Shown: one piece after another, positions 1 through 6,393 of the stretch
Layout: the number at the start of each line of letters is the position of its first letter
Numbering within the stretch: the stretch's first letter is position 1
Source of the DNA: Chitinophaga solisilvae
Lineage (GTDB): Bacteria; Bacteroidota; Bacteroidia; Chitinophagales; Chitinophagaceae
NCBI RefSeq assembly: GCF_009928525.1
Contig: NZ_JAABOK010000029.1
Coordinates: 1 to 36,372, forward strand
Reading direction: 5' to 3'
DNA: 36,372 nt
The notes under the pieces: model-generated
What the model was told of the DNA's origin: nothing
The model's input: only the letters and a program-made list of their open reading frames with translations
Databases searched by the model: none
Translations under genes and position numbers: made by a program

Positions 1-108
1 GTTGTCCATGATACGGGCGTAATCACCGGAGCGGTATAATTTTTCACCGGGGATAAAGGGGTTGTCAATGAAACGCTGTGCGGTAAGCTCCGGCCGGCCG
101 AGGTAGCG
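1..108 (-). pseudogene. NRPS adenylation-domain fragment, 5'-truncated, runs off the window
   Basis: Read on the minus strand, this stretch encodes the A6-A7 part of a nonribosomal peptide synthetase adenylation domain: YLGRPELTAQRF, then NPFIPGEKLYRSGDYAR. These match the family pattern GYLxRPELTxxxF...NPFxPGxRLYRTGDLAR, which helps bind ATP and the aminoacyl adenylate. Similarity stops at about position 105-108, where the conserved Gly before Tyr is already Arg. Beyond that, the frame enters an intergenic repeat (116-157) and meets a TGA at about 184-186. There is no ATG before the similarity begins and no room for the several hundred residues that normally precede A6. The gene has therefore lost its 5' part, or the locus was rearranged or misassembled. 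Whatever follows lies off the left edge. The family call is fairly sure; the cause of the truncation is inferred. Confidence 0.72.
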
Positions 109-115
109 CTTATGT

Positions 116-157
116 CTTCGCTCCTCATTCGTAATTCGCAATTCGTAATTCGTAATT
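116..157 (+). repeat. Family-2 intergenic repeat, single arm
   Basis: This is a CTTCGCTCCTCATTCG segment followed by iterated AATTCG words. The same module forms the arms of the palindrome at 14251-14361, the units of the tandem array at 1327-1546, and the sequence after the gene ending at 36162. Here it is unpaired. It fills the space between the stop codon of the gene at 161-547 and the NRPS fragment. Confidence 0.85.
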
Positions 158-160
158 AAT

Positions 161-547
161 TTATTCCACCCAGTACACCAACTTCACCACCACCCATCCA
201 TCAGGGCCCACAGCGGTTTCATTCACCGTTACTGTTTGTGGTACGGCGCCATCCCAGGGGCCGGGGTATGCGCCTACGGTGTAGGTACCGGCGGAGAGCT
301 CTTCGAACTGATCCCCTTCCTGATTGGAGGCGTCGATGTACTGGCCTTGTGCATTGCGTACCCAGAAGCCGTGGAGCATGTGGCTGCCGGTCACAGGAGT
401 ACCGTTGGTATTCACCAGTTCAATGCGTAGTTTGTAGGTGCCGGTAATCTGTTGACTGGAAATGATGTCTTTTGAAAGCGGGCGGGTTGCGAAACTCTGG
501 CCTGTAGCCAATATGGCCAGGGCAATAAAGATAAGGGTCTTTTTCAT
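161..547 (-). CDS. Small secreted protein with a beta-sandwich-like core
   Basis: This is a 128-residue protein with a Sec signal peptide (MKKTLIFIALAILATGQSFA), probably cleaved near residue 20, so the mature protein should be exported. The mature part has a pattern seen in Ig-like or carboxypeptidase-regulatory folds: a strand (YKLRIELVNTNG), a GTPVTGSHMLHGFWVRN segment, the FEELSAGTYTVGAYPGPWDG hairpin, and a C-terminal strand ending VVVKLVYWVE. I do not recognise a named family or any catalytic motif. It lies alone on the minus strand. The stop codon abuts a repeat arm, and a TATCTTTA box lies about 26 bp upstream of the start. A binding or structural role is possible, but the function is unknown. 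Confidence 0.75.
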   Translation of the reverse strand: MKKTLIFIALAILATGQSFATRPLSKDIISSQQITGTYKLRIELVNTNGTPVTGSHMLHGFWVRNAQGQYIDASNQEGDQFEELSAGTYTVGAYPGPWDGAVPQTVTVNETAVGPDGWVVVKLVYWVE

Positions 548-572
548 TTTGGATCGTTGTTTATGGTTATTC

Positions 573-580
573 TAAAGATA
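573..580 (-). promoter_or_regulatory. Possible -7 box (TATCTTTA)
   Basis: The minus strand reads TATCTTTA, one base off the Bacteroidota -7 consensus TAnnTTTG. It lies 26 bp upstream of the start codon at 547, which would give a leader of about 20 nt. I see no convincing -33 TTG, so this is tentative. Confidence 0.3.
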
Positions 581-619
581 AATAATTGTAGCGTAGAAGA
601 GGTCCGTGTGGCGTAAAAT

Positions 620-1198
620 TTACTCTGCTATCTCAATGCCGAGTCCGTATAAGAGGGATACGGCTTCCGGCAGACTGAACTTCGCTTTTCTGAGTTTATT
701 TTCAGCTGCGATGAGGTGGTAACGGGTAGCGCCTACGAAGTTGGCCTGGGTGAGATCGCAGTTAACAAAACGGGCGGCAGACAGATCAGTACCACGAAAA
801 TCGCTTTGGGACAGGTTGCAGTCGGAGAAATCAACTTCATCTGCCTGGCATTGAAGGAAAATACCCTGCTTCAGATTTTTCCCGGAGAACGTGCCGAAGC
901 TGAGACGGGTATCATGAAAAGCCACACTGAAGGCATCTTTCGCATTACTCCAGGCTACCCCTATCGCCTTGGAGTTTTTGACGGTAACCCTCACTAATCC
1001 GGTACGCTGCAGCTGTATGAGCGAAAGATCACAATCTTCAAAAGTACATTTTTCAAACATGCACTCCGTGAAAACACACTCCTTGAAACTGCATTTATAA
1101 AAAGTACAGGCAAAGAACTCACATCCGCTGATAATTGTACCATCCAGCGTCAGCTGCTTAAACTCCTGGTGTTCGTAACTTTCATCCGGTGAAAACAT
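620..1198 (-). CDS. Pentapeptide-repeat protein (Qnr-like fold)
   Basis: This 192-residue protein is made almost entirely of pentapeptide repeats. An N-terminal run of F/C-centred repeats (CEFFACTFYKCSFKECVF) is followed by VDFSDCNLSQSDFRGTDLSAARFVNCDLTQANF near the C-terminus. Such repeats build a right-handed quadrilateral beta-helix. Qnr and MfpA members mimic DNA and protect gyrase, but most family members have no known role, and this one is shorter than Qnr (about 218 residues). The start at 1198 (MFSPDESYEHQEF) is preferred to an in-frame ATG at 1291. The extra residues would come from a family-1 intergenic repeat (1202-1236) and have no protein-like composition. Gene and fold are confident; gyrase protection is only one possibility. 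Confidence 0.88.
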   Translation of the reverse strand: MFSPDESYEHQEFKQLTLDGTIISGCEFFACTFYKCSFKECVFTECMFEKCTFEDCDLSLIQLQRTGLVRVTVKNSKAIGVAWSNAKDAFSVAFHDTRLSFGTFSGKNLKQGIFLQCQADEVDFSDCNLSQSDFRGTDLSAARFVNCDLTQANFVGATRYHLIAAENKLRKAKFSLPEAVSLLYGLGIEIAE

Positions 1199-1201
1199 GT
1201 G

Positions 1202-1236
1202 GGATTTTATTATTTTGTTATTTGAGATTTTGTGGT
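1202..1236 (+). repeat. Family-1 intergenic repeat, single arm
   Basis: This degenerate copy of the TTATTTGAGATTTTG module also builds the palindromes at 4939-5075 and 8838-8955. It is unpaired and lies in the 5' leader of the pentapeptide gene. Confidence 0.7.
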
Positions 1237-1326
1237 GATGCAGGATTTTCCTTTTACTTACAGAGGTAAAATATACTAAGATTTGGTGCAATTTATCAAT
1301 AAAAAAAATTCAGACAGAAACTCCAT

Positions 1327-1546
1327 TTGATCTCCGCTCTACATTCGCAATTCCTCATTCGCAATTCGTCATTCAAACTCCGTTTCAATCTCCACTCCTC
1401 ATTCGCAATTCCTCATTCGCAATTCGTCATTCAAACTTCGTTTCAATCTCCGCTCCTCATTCGTAATTCGCAATTCGTAATTCGTCATTCAAACTTCGTT
1501 TCAATCTCCGCTCCTCATTCGTAATTCGCAATTCGTAATTCGTAAT
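1327..1546 (+). repeat. Tandem array of a 58-bp family-2 unit
   Basis: About 3.5 copies of a 58-bp unit run head to tail. The landmark ATTCAAAC recurs at 1371, 1429 and 1487, exactly 58 bp apart. Each unit holds an ACTTCGTTTCAATCTCCGCT part and an iterated ATTCGCAATTCG part, and the last copies are the most alike. The array fills the space between the divergently transcribed pentapeptide and dinB genes. An open frame through it encodes low-complexity S/F/I/R/N-rich sequence and is not a gene. Confidence 0.92.
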
Positions 1547-1554
1547 TACCTTTG
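1547..1554 (+). promoter_or_regulatory. dinB -7 box TACCTTTG at the array edge
   Basis: This is an exact match to the Bacteroidota -7 consensus TAnnTTTG, starting one base after the tandem array ends. It is 6 bp upstream of the dinB ATG at 1561, so transcription would begin at or just past the start codon, giving a leaderless or nearly leaderless mRNA. No clear -33 TTG is visible within the array. Confidence 0.55.
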
Positions 1555-1560
1555 TATTTC

Positions 1561-2685
1561 ATGATAAATCCTACCACCACCACGTCGTACCGTAAAATCA
1601 TCCACATCGATATGGATGCGTTCTATGCTTCTGTAGAGCAGCGGGATAATCCGTCATACCGAGGGAAAGCGATAGCGGTGGGTGGTTCTCCGGAGGGCAG
1701 GGGAGGTGTGGTGGCTACTGCCAGTTATGAGGCGAGGAAGTTTGGAGTACGTTCTGCGATGCCGTCGAAGCGGGCATTGCAGTTGTGTCCGGAGCTGATA
1801 TTTGTCAGGCCGCGGTTTGATGCTTATAAGGAGGTGTCGCGGAAGATACGGGAGATCTTTTCCCGGTATACGGATCTGATAGAGCCATTGTCGCTGGATG
1901 AAGCATATCTTGATGTAACGACAGACAAGCAGCAGATTGGTTCAGCTATAGAGATAGCGAGGCTGATTAAGCAGGCAATACGGGATGAGTTGCAGCTGAC
2001 AGCATCGGCAGGTGTTTCTATTAATAAGTTTGTAGCAAAGATAGCATCCGATTTAAATAAACCGGATGGGCTTACCTTTATAGGGCCTTCTTCCATAGAG
2101 GCTTTCATGGAAAAACTGCCGGTAGAGAAATTTCATGGAGTGGGTAAGGTAACGGCGGACAAGATGAAAAAAATGGGTTTGTTTACCGGCGCCGATCTGA
2201 AGAAATTATCGGAGCAGGAGCTGAAGCAGCATTTTGGTAAAACCGGTGCATTCTACTACAGGATAGTGCGTGGTATTGATGAGCGGGAGGTACAGCCGCA
2301 CCGGGAAACGAAATCCCTGGGCGCAGAAGATACCTTTCCATTCGACCTGACGGCCGTGGAAGACATGCATGCAGAGCTGGAAAAGCTGGCGCTTACCGTG
2401 CATACAAGGCTACAGCGTTACGACCTGAAAGGCCGTACCATTACACTTAAAATCAAATACAGTGACTTCAGGCAGATTACACGTAATCAGTCTTTTCAGC
2501 AACCGGTGGGCGACCTGGAAACTATCATCAGTACTGCCAAACAGTTGCTGGCAGCCACCTGGCCGGAAGACAAGAAAATTCGGTTACTGGGTATAACACT
2601 TTCTAATTTCGGAGAAGCTGTTCCTGGTTCGGATAAACAATACAATCCGGGGCAGTTATCACTTTTCGATTTTGAGGGAGAGTGA
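1561..2685 (+). CDS. dinB: DNA polymerase IV (Y-family)
   Basis: This 374-residue translesion polymerase should bypass damaged bases at stalled forks with low fidelity. The Y-family landmarks are all present: the catalytic motif HIDMDAFYASVEQRDNP near the N-terminus, the YEARKFGVRSAMP segment, the second acidic cluster LSLDEAYLDVT, the helix-hairpin-helix segment EKFHGVGKVTADKMKKMGL, and the little-finger domain. The C-terminal tail ends GQLSLFDFEGE; the QLSLF part matches the beta-clamp-binding motif QLxLF. The ATG at 1561 is chosen because residue counting from there matches the family; a TTG 9 bp upstream lies inside the -7 box. The gene converges on the next one with only 12 bp between stop codons. 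No palindrome separates them, unlike three other convergent pairs in the window. Confidence 0.97.
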   Translation: MINPTTTTSYRKIIHIDMDAFYASVEQRDNPSYRGKAIAVGGSPEGRGGVVATASYEARKFGVRSAMPSKRALQLCPELIFVRPRFDAYKEVSRKIREIFSRYTDLIEPLSLDEAYLDVTTDKQQIGSAIEIARLIKQAIRDELQLTASAGVSINKFVAKIASDLNKPDGLTFIGPSSIEAFMEKLPVEKFHGVGKVTADKMKKMGLFTGADLKKLSEQELKQHFGKTGAFYYRIVRGIDEREVQPHRETKSLGAEDTFPFDLTAVEDMHAELEKLALTVHTRLQRYDLKGRTITLKIKYSDFRQITRNQSFQQPVGDLETIISTAKQLLAATWPEDKKIRLLGITLSNFGEAVPGSDKQYNPGQLSLFDFEGE

Positions 2686-2697
2686 CCGGTTTTACAA

Positions 2698-3105
2698 CTA
2701 TGATTGCCAGTAGCCGGGTAAATCCAGCTCGGTTTCCACTTCGCTGGCCCTGTCCTTAATCATGGTCTTGAGATCATGGTGAAGGTCCTGGTGCTCTTCC
2801 CAGAAATGCGCGGGTACGTCCAGTACATTCTTTAGTAAGTCGCCGGGATACAGATCTGCTTCCACGAATAAATCATCTTTTAGTTTCTCGATGGCCAGAG
2901 GCACCAGATAGGCCGGGTTAAATGATTGTCCTATCAGTACTCTCAGATCGCTGGCAGTTAACTTGATAACGGGTACTTTACTTAAAGCGATGCATCTTTT
3001 GTTTAATTCGGCAAATTGTTCTGCATCTTTTTCTGTAGTGGGTTCCCAACTTTTGTTCTCTAACTGTTCCAAAGATTTGTATCTCCAGATGTCTTTCCTG
3101 TTCAT
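2698..3105 (-). CDS. CdiI-like immunity protein, orphan
   Basis: This is a 135-residue soluble acidic protein with no signal peptide. Its core, DLRVLIGQSFNPAYLVPLAIEKL, followed by FVEADLYPGDLLKNVL and a conserved FW, matches the contact-dependent growth inhibition (CDI) system immunity family. Those proteins typically start with SLEELExKxW and contain LRxLIGQNxGLxYLIPLAxExL and GDFYPGDLL. Here the N-terminus also reads SLEQLENKSWEP. Family members bind and neutralise the C-terminal toxin domain of a CDI or other polymorphic toxin delivered by a neighbour. No toxin, Rhs or CdiA gene lies in the window, so it appears to be an orphan. It diverges from the GlxA-type regulator with a 45-bp shared gap. 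The family call comes from remembered motifs, without an alignment. Confidence 0.72.
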   Translation of the reverse strand: MNRKDIWRYKSLEQLENKSWEPTTEKDAEQFAELNKRCIALSKVPVIKLTASDLRVLIGQSFNPAYLVPLAIEKLKDDLFVEADLYPGDLLKNVLDVPAHFWEEHQDLHHDLKTMIKDRASEVETELDLPGYWQS

Positions 3106-3150
3106 ATTTCCTCTCGTATCTTTTTGTCAATAATATACTAATTTCGTCAG

Positions 3151-4068
3151 ATGATACCCAATCGTGTAATATTTTTTCTGTTTGATGGGGTACACCTGAT
3201 GGACCTGGCGGGTGCTGTAACGGTGTTCTATGAGGCCGCCTGCGGCGGTAAATCCTATGAACTCCGTTATGTTTCGCCTTATCCGGATGCCCGGAGTTCC
3301 GCGGGGCTGATGTTTGCTGCACTGGAGCCATTATCAGCCGTTACGGTTACTGATCGTGATATCGTTATTGTAGCCGGTATGGAGCTGTCGGGCTGGAACC
3401 GTGCTGACGACATATTGTGGATGCCCTGGATCCGTCAGGCCTATGCAGCCGGGGCCACCATCTGTTCTGTCTGTACCGCTGCTTTTGCATTGGCTGCTGC
3501 AGGTGTGCTGGATGGCCATTCCTGCACCACACATTGGGCAAAGATAGCATCGCTGCGTGCAGAGTATCCGCGCCTGGAAGTGCTGGAAAACAGGCTGTTT
3601 GTTAAAAGCGACCGTGTATACACCAGCGCCGGTATTGCTACAGGCATCGATATGGCCTTATACCTGCTGGAAGAACATCATGGTCCGGAATTCGCCTTCA
3701 GGGTGGCTCAGGGAATGGTTGTCTACATCAGAAGAGATGGCAACGATTCACAACATAGCATTTATCTGCAAAACAGGCAACATATTAATTTCCAGGTACA
3801 CCGGGTACAGGATTATATTGCACAGCATCTCGACCATAAACTAACCATTGAAGAACTCGCGGCAGTTGCGTATATCAGTCCCCGTAATCTTACCCGACTC
3901 TTCAAAACCGCTACGGGAACCACTATCGGCCAATATATTCAAAAACTGCGCCAGGAGAAAGCTGTCGTTTTGTTAAAAGCACAGCATAAAGTGGCCTGGG
4001 TCGCCAGGGAGTGCGGTTTCAGAAGTCCTCACCAACTCCGGCAGCTCGTGAAAAAAGTGTCAGTCTGA
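3151..4068 (+). CDS. GlxA-type AraC-family regulator with DJ-1/PfpI sensor domain
   Basis: This 305-residue regulator has two domains. Residues 5-185 are a DJ-1/PfpI (class I glutamine amidotransferase-like) fold, beginning VIFFLFDGVHLMDLAG and carrying the nucleophile-elbow Cys108 in ICSVCTAAFALAAAG. Residues 216-305 are an AraC double helix-turn-helix (LTIEELAAVAYISPRNLTRLF and AWVARECGFRSPHQL). GlxA-type proteins sense small molecules through the amidotransferase-like part. The next gene, 93 bp downstream on the same strand, encodes a secreted protein with its own DJ-1/PfpI domain and is a plausible target. The divergent partner is the immunity-like gene. The ligand is unknown. Confidence 0.93.
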   Translation: MIPNRVIFFLFDGVHLMDLAGAVTVFYEAACGGKSYELRYVSPYPDARSSAGLMFAALEPLSAVTVTDRDIVIVAGMELSGWNRADDILWMPWIRQAYAAGATICSVCTAAFALAAAGVLDGHSCTTHWAKIASLRAEYPRLEVLENRLFVKSDRVYTSAGIATGIDMALYLLEEHHGPEFAFRVAQGMVVYIRRDGNDSQHSIYLQNRQHINFQVHRVQDYIAQHLDHKLTIEELAAVAYISPRNLTRLFKTATGTTIGQYIQKLRQEKAVVLLKAQHKVAWVARECGFRSPHQLRQLVKKVSV

Positions 4069-4135
4069 TGCTGCCCGTCAGCCAATCTGTCCTGATTTTT
4101 ACCTTCCTTGTCCTGATTATGCCTCCGGACAGCCA

Positions 4136-4143
4136 TAGTTTTG
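4136..4143 (+). promoter_or_regulatory. -7 box TAGTTTTG upstream of the DJ-1 gene
   Basis: This is an exact TAnnTTTG match, 18 bp before the ATG at 4162. The nearest upstream TTG (4108-4110) is 25 bp away, longer than usual. It suggests the downstream gene has its own promoter rather than depending only on read-through from the regulator. Confidence 0.5.
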
Positions 4144-4161
4144 TAACATAAATTTATCAGT

Positions 4162-4935
4162 ATGAAAAAGATAATGTTGCTGTTACTGCTATGCCTGCCG
4201 TTTACAGGCTTTACGCAGCCCGGCACACAGCAGTATGTATGCCCGCCCTGCGGCCCCTGTGACAACCGATTGTTCGATAAGCCAGGGAAGTGTCCCGACT
4301 GCAGTATGGACCTCATTCCATTTAATCCGGAAACAATGAAACAACAAACGCTGACAATCGCCTTCTACCTGCAGGACGGGGTGGAAGTGCTGGACTTCGC
4401 CGGTCCCATGGAAGTCTTTTCCTATGCGGGCTTCAAGGTATTTACCGTCTCTAAAAATAAAGCGCCGCTGAAATCGCAGGGGATCCTGACCATCGTGCCC
4501 GACTACAGTATTGAAGATGCTCCCCCCGCAGATATCTTCGCGGTGTTCGGCGGTAATTCCTCCCCCACCTCCGCAGATAAGGCGGTTATCAGCTGGATCA
4601 AAGCCCGCGATAAAGATACGCGGCATTACTTTTCTGTCTGCACCGGCGCATTCATACTCGCCAGCGCCGGTCTGCTGGATAACCTCACCGTTACCACCTT
4701 CCATTCCAGCATTAACGACCTGCGTAAAAAACTACCCAACGCCAAAGTACTGGATAATGCACGCTATGTAGACAATGGCCGCATTATTACCACTGCAGGC
4801 ATTTCCGCCGGTATAGACGGCGCCCTGCACCTGGTGTCCCGCCTCCGTGGCGAAGCCGTAGCAAAAGAAATCGCTGTTCAGATGGAATATGATAAGTATG
4901 TACCCGGACAAGGTGTAATAGCCACCAGCAAGTAG
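4162..4935 (+). CDS. Secreted heavy-metal-binding domain fused to a DJ-1/PfpI domain
   Basis: This is a 257-residue exported protein. A signal peptide (residues 1-19, MKKIMLLLLLCLPFTGFTQ) is followed by a short Cys-rich module (residues 25-54: Cys27, 30, 33, 44, 47). The module resembles the heavy-metal-binding domain found in CusB-type efflux adaptors and P-type ATPases (consensus YxCPMHPxV...PGKCPxCGMxLVP). Here the CPMHP part reads CPPCGPC, and the Gly of CGM is Ser. Residues 64-250 are a DJ-1/PfpI domain with Cys160 in the nucleophile elbow (FSVCTGAFILASAG), like isocyanide hydratases and the sensor part of the upstream GlxA-type regulator. Being secreted, it could be a periplasmic thiol, metal or small-molecule handler. 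Substrate and activity are unknown. Confidence 0.85.
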   Translation: MKKIMLLLLLCLPFTGFTQPGTQQYVCPPCGPCDNRLFDKPGKCPDCSMDLIPFNPETMKQQTLTIAFYLQDGVEVLDFAGPMEVFSYAGFKVFTVSKNKAPLKSQGILTIVPDYSIEDAPPADIFAVFGGNSSPTSADKAVISWIKARDKDTRHYFSVCTGAFILASAGLLDNLTVTTFHSSINDLRKKLPNAKVLDNARYVDNGRIITTAGISAGIDGALHLVSRLRGEAVAKEIAVQMEYDKYVPGQGVIATSK

Positions 4936-4938
4936 TTT

Positions 4939-5075
4939 ATTTAATTATTTGATTATTTGAGATTTGGTTATTTAAAATGCAGCGGAGATTGATCCTGAAG
5001 ACCGTCGTCAATCTATCCGCAACAATCTCTGCTGCATTTTAAATAACCAAATCTCAAATAACCAAATAATTAAAT
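4939..5075. terminator. Giant palindrome A between convergent genes (family-1 arms)
   Basis: The arms at 4939-4991 and 5023-5075 are 53 bp each and match at 51 positions, around a 31-nt loop. The outer arm is the repeated TTATTTGAGATTTGG module; the inner stem around TGCAGCGGAGATTG is specific to this locus. The element starts 4 bp after the stop of the DJ-1 gene and includes the stop codon of the opposing gene. As RNA it would form a very stable hairpin from either strand. A bidirectional terminator or 3'-end stabiliser is inferred. Confidence 0.85.
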
Positions 5076-5378
5076 CCTCGTGTATTTGGGAAGTACCAGC
5101 ATCTTTACAATGGAATGGGCGATCAGTGACAGGGCAAAGGCCAGTACGATCAGCAGGGAGGATTTGACCGGAGTGTCAAAAACATCGATAACGGATGAAA
5201 CAGATTTGCCGGCAAAAATCAGGGTTATGATGCAGGCCAGTGCACCGGTGATCCAGAGCGTAATGTGGGACCACAGGTACTTTTTTTTCTGGAATCCTGC
5301 CTTGCCAAAAGAAGTGAATAAGAGGTAAACATGCGCAACAAAAAAGAGTGCGGCAATTACAGAGAGTGTTGTAAGCAT
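5070..5378 (-). CDS. Small integral membrane protein, 3 predicted helices
   Basis: This 102-residue protein has three hydrophobic segments: TTLSVIAALFFVAHVYLLF, then LWSHITLWITGALACIITLIFAG, then SSLLIVLAFALSLIAHSIVKM. It has no recognisable catalytic motif, and I do not know the family. The start at 5378 (MLTTLSV) is preferred to an ATG at 5516, because the extra residues are unlike a protein N-terminus and would overlap the end of the upstream gene. The last codons and the stop lie inside palindrome A. It is probably transcribed with, or just downstream of, the ankyrin-repeat gene. Confidence 0.7.
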   Translation of the reverse strand: MLTTLSVIAALFFVAHVYLLFTSFGKAGFQKKKYLWSHITLWITGALACIITLIFAGKSVSSVIDVFDTPVKSSLLIVLAFALSLIAHSIVKMLVLPKYTRI

Positions 5379-5466
5379 TTTGGTTAATTTAGGTTTTGGG
5401 AATGGTATTATTCCAAAATACGATTTTGTTTGATAAAAAAAGCAGGCAGGAAAAAAGAAGTGAGGG

Positions 5467-6303
5467 TCAGCCCGGTTCGCCGGTCTGCTGTCTGATCTGC
5501 GAAATATGTTCTGCAATCATGTGCAGCCGGTAATAATATTTCTCAAATATATCATCATACATGCGGTGCCTGTTCTCCAGGAACGCATTCAGCGCCTCGT
5601 GAATAAATTCTTCGTAGGTGCTCTGCGCATCCACCCGGATAATGCACTCTGCCACGGGTTCCATCACCGTATTGAATTTCGGGCGTACCTGGATATCTGC
5701 CAGCGTGGTAATCATAATTTTGTACAGATTCGGTGCTTTGGCAAAAGGGACGTAATGAATGGCGGTTAGTCCGTGTTCATCATGTACGTATTTACTGACG
5801 CCTTCGGAGAGCAGGTATTCAATGACTTCCCGGTTGTTGTTATGACGCGTAGCCAGCAGGAGAGGGGTATCCAGACTGTCCAGCACGAAGTTGAAATGGA
5901 TGTTGTGACGTATCAGAATCAGCAGCATATCCGTAATGGCCGCCAGGCGGTGATGCCGGAATATATAGGCGATGGCAAATAAATAATCCGGATTGTCAGT
6001 CACCAGCCGCGCGCCCTTTTTCAGCGCATATTCCACCGCCTGTGGCTTATTGGCCCCTATGGCGCAGAAGATAACCGGAATGATGTCTTCTTTTTTGTAA
6101 TGAATGTCTGCACCGCCTTCTTCTATCAGCAGCTCCGCAGCTTCAAAAAATATTTCCTGGTACTCCAGTAGTTCACACAGCAGCCCGGATAATTCCTGCC
6201 GGCTAAAGGCAAACAGATTAAAGCGAAGATAGGTGATGATTTCGTCCGGATCCTGGCTTGTTCTCAGTTTGCGCTTTAAGTCGTACAGAGAAATTTTTTG
6301 CAT
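5467..6303 (-). CDS. Ankyrin-repeat protein
   Basis: This 278-residue soluble protein has no signal peptide. Degenerate ankyrin repeats occupy about residues 50-200. The clearest are FFEAAELLIEEGGADIHYKK, PQAVEYALKKGARLV, then DTPLLLATRHNNNREVIEYLLSEG followed by HDEHGLTAIHYVPF, which carries the TPLxxAxxxxxxxxVxxLLxxG signature. The C-terminal 70 residues are helical and rich in Tyr, His and Glu (RHRMYDDIFEKYYYRLHMIAEH). Ankyrin stacks bind partner proteins; the partner is unknown. It follows the ABC exporter by 90 bp on the same strand, so they may be co-transcribed. Confidence 0.82.
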   Translation of the reverse strand: MQKISLYDLKRKLRTSQDPDEIITYLRFNLFAFSRQELSGLLCELLEYQEIFFEAAELLIEEGGADIHYKKEDIIPVIFCAIGANKPQAVEYALKKGARLVTDNPDYLFAIAYIFRHHRLAAITDMLLILIRHNIHFNFVLDSLDTPLLLATRHNNNREVIEYLLSEGVSKYVHDEHGLTAIHYVPFAKAPNLYKIMITTLADIQVRPKFNTVMEPVAECIIRVDAQSTYEEFIHEALNAFLENRHRMYDDIFEKYYYRLHMIAEHISQIRQQTGEPG

Positions 6304-6393
6304 AAATCTTCCTGGAATAATGAAATAGGTGGAGAGAACCTGTCAGCGGATGAAATATGCAGCTGCAATGATAATAAATATTAATTAAAAAGT

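Noticed and set aside
1199..1291. Longer N-terminus for the pentapeptide protein
   Set aside because: The added residues are encoded by a family-1 intergenic repeat; the same KISNN-type peptide appears when other copies are translated.
1327..1524. Open frame of 65 codons through the tandem array
   Set aside because: It is a translation of the 58-bp repeat (N/S/F/I/R-rich, periodic) with no protein features.
1327..1546. CRISPR-like array
   Set aside because: Repeats are contiguous with no unique spacers, and the unit is internally iterated, so this is a plain tandem repeat.
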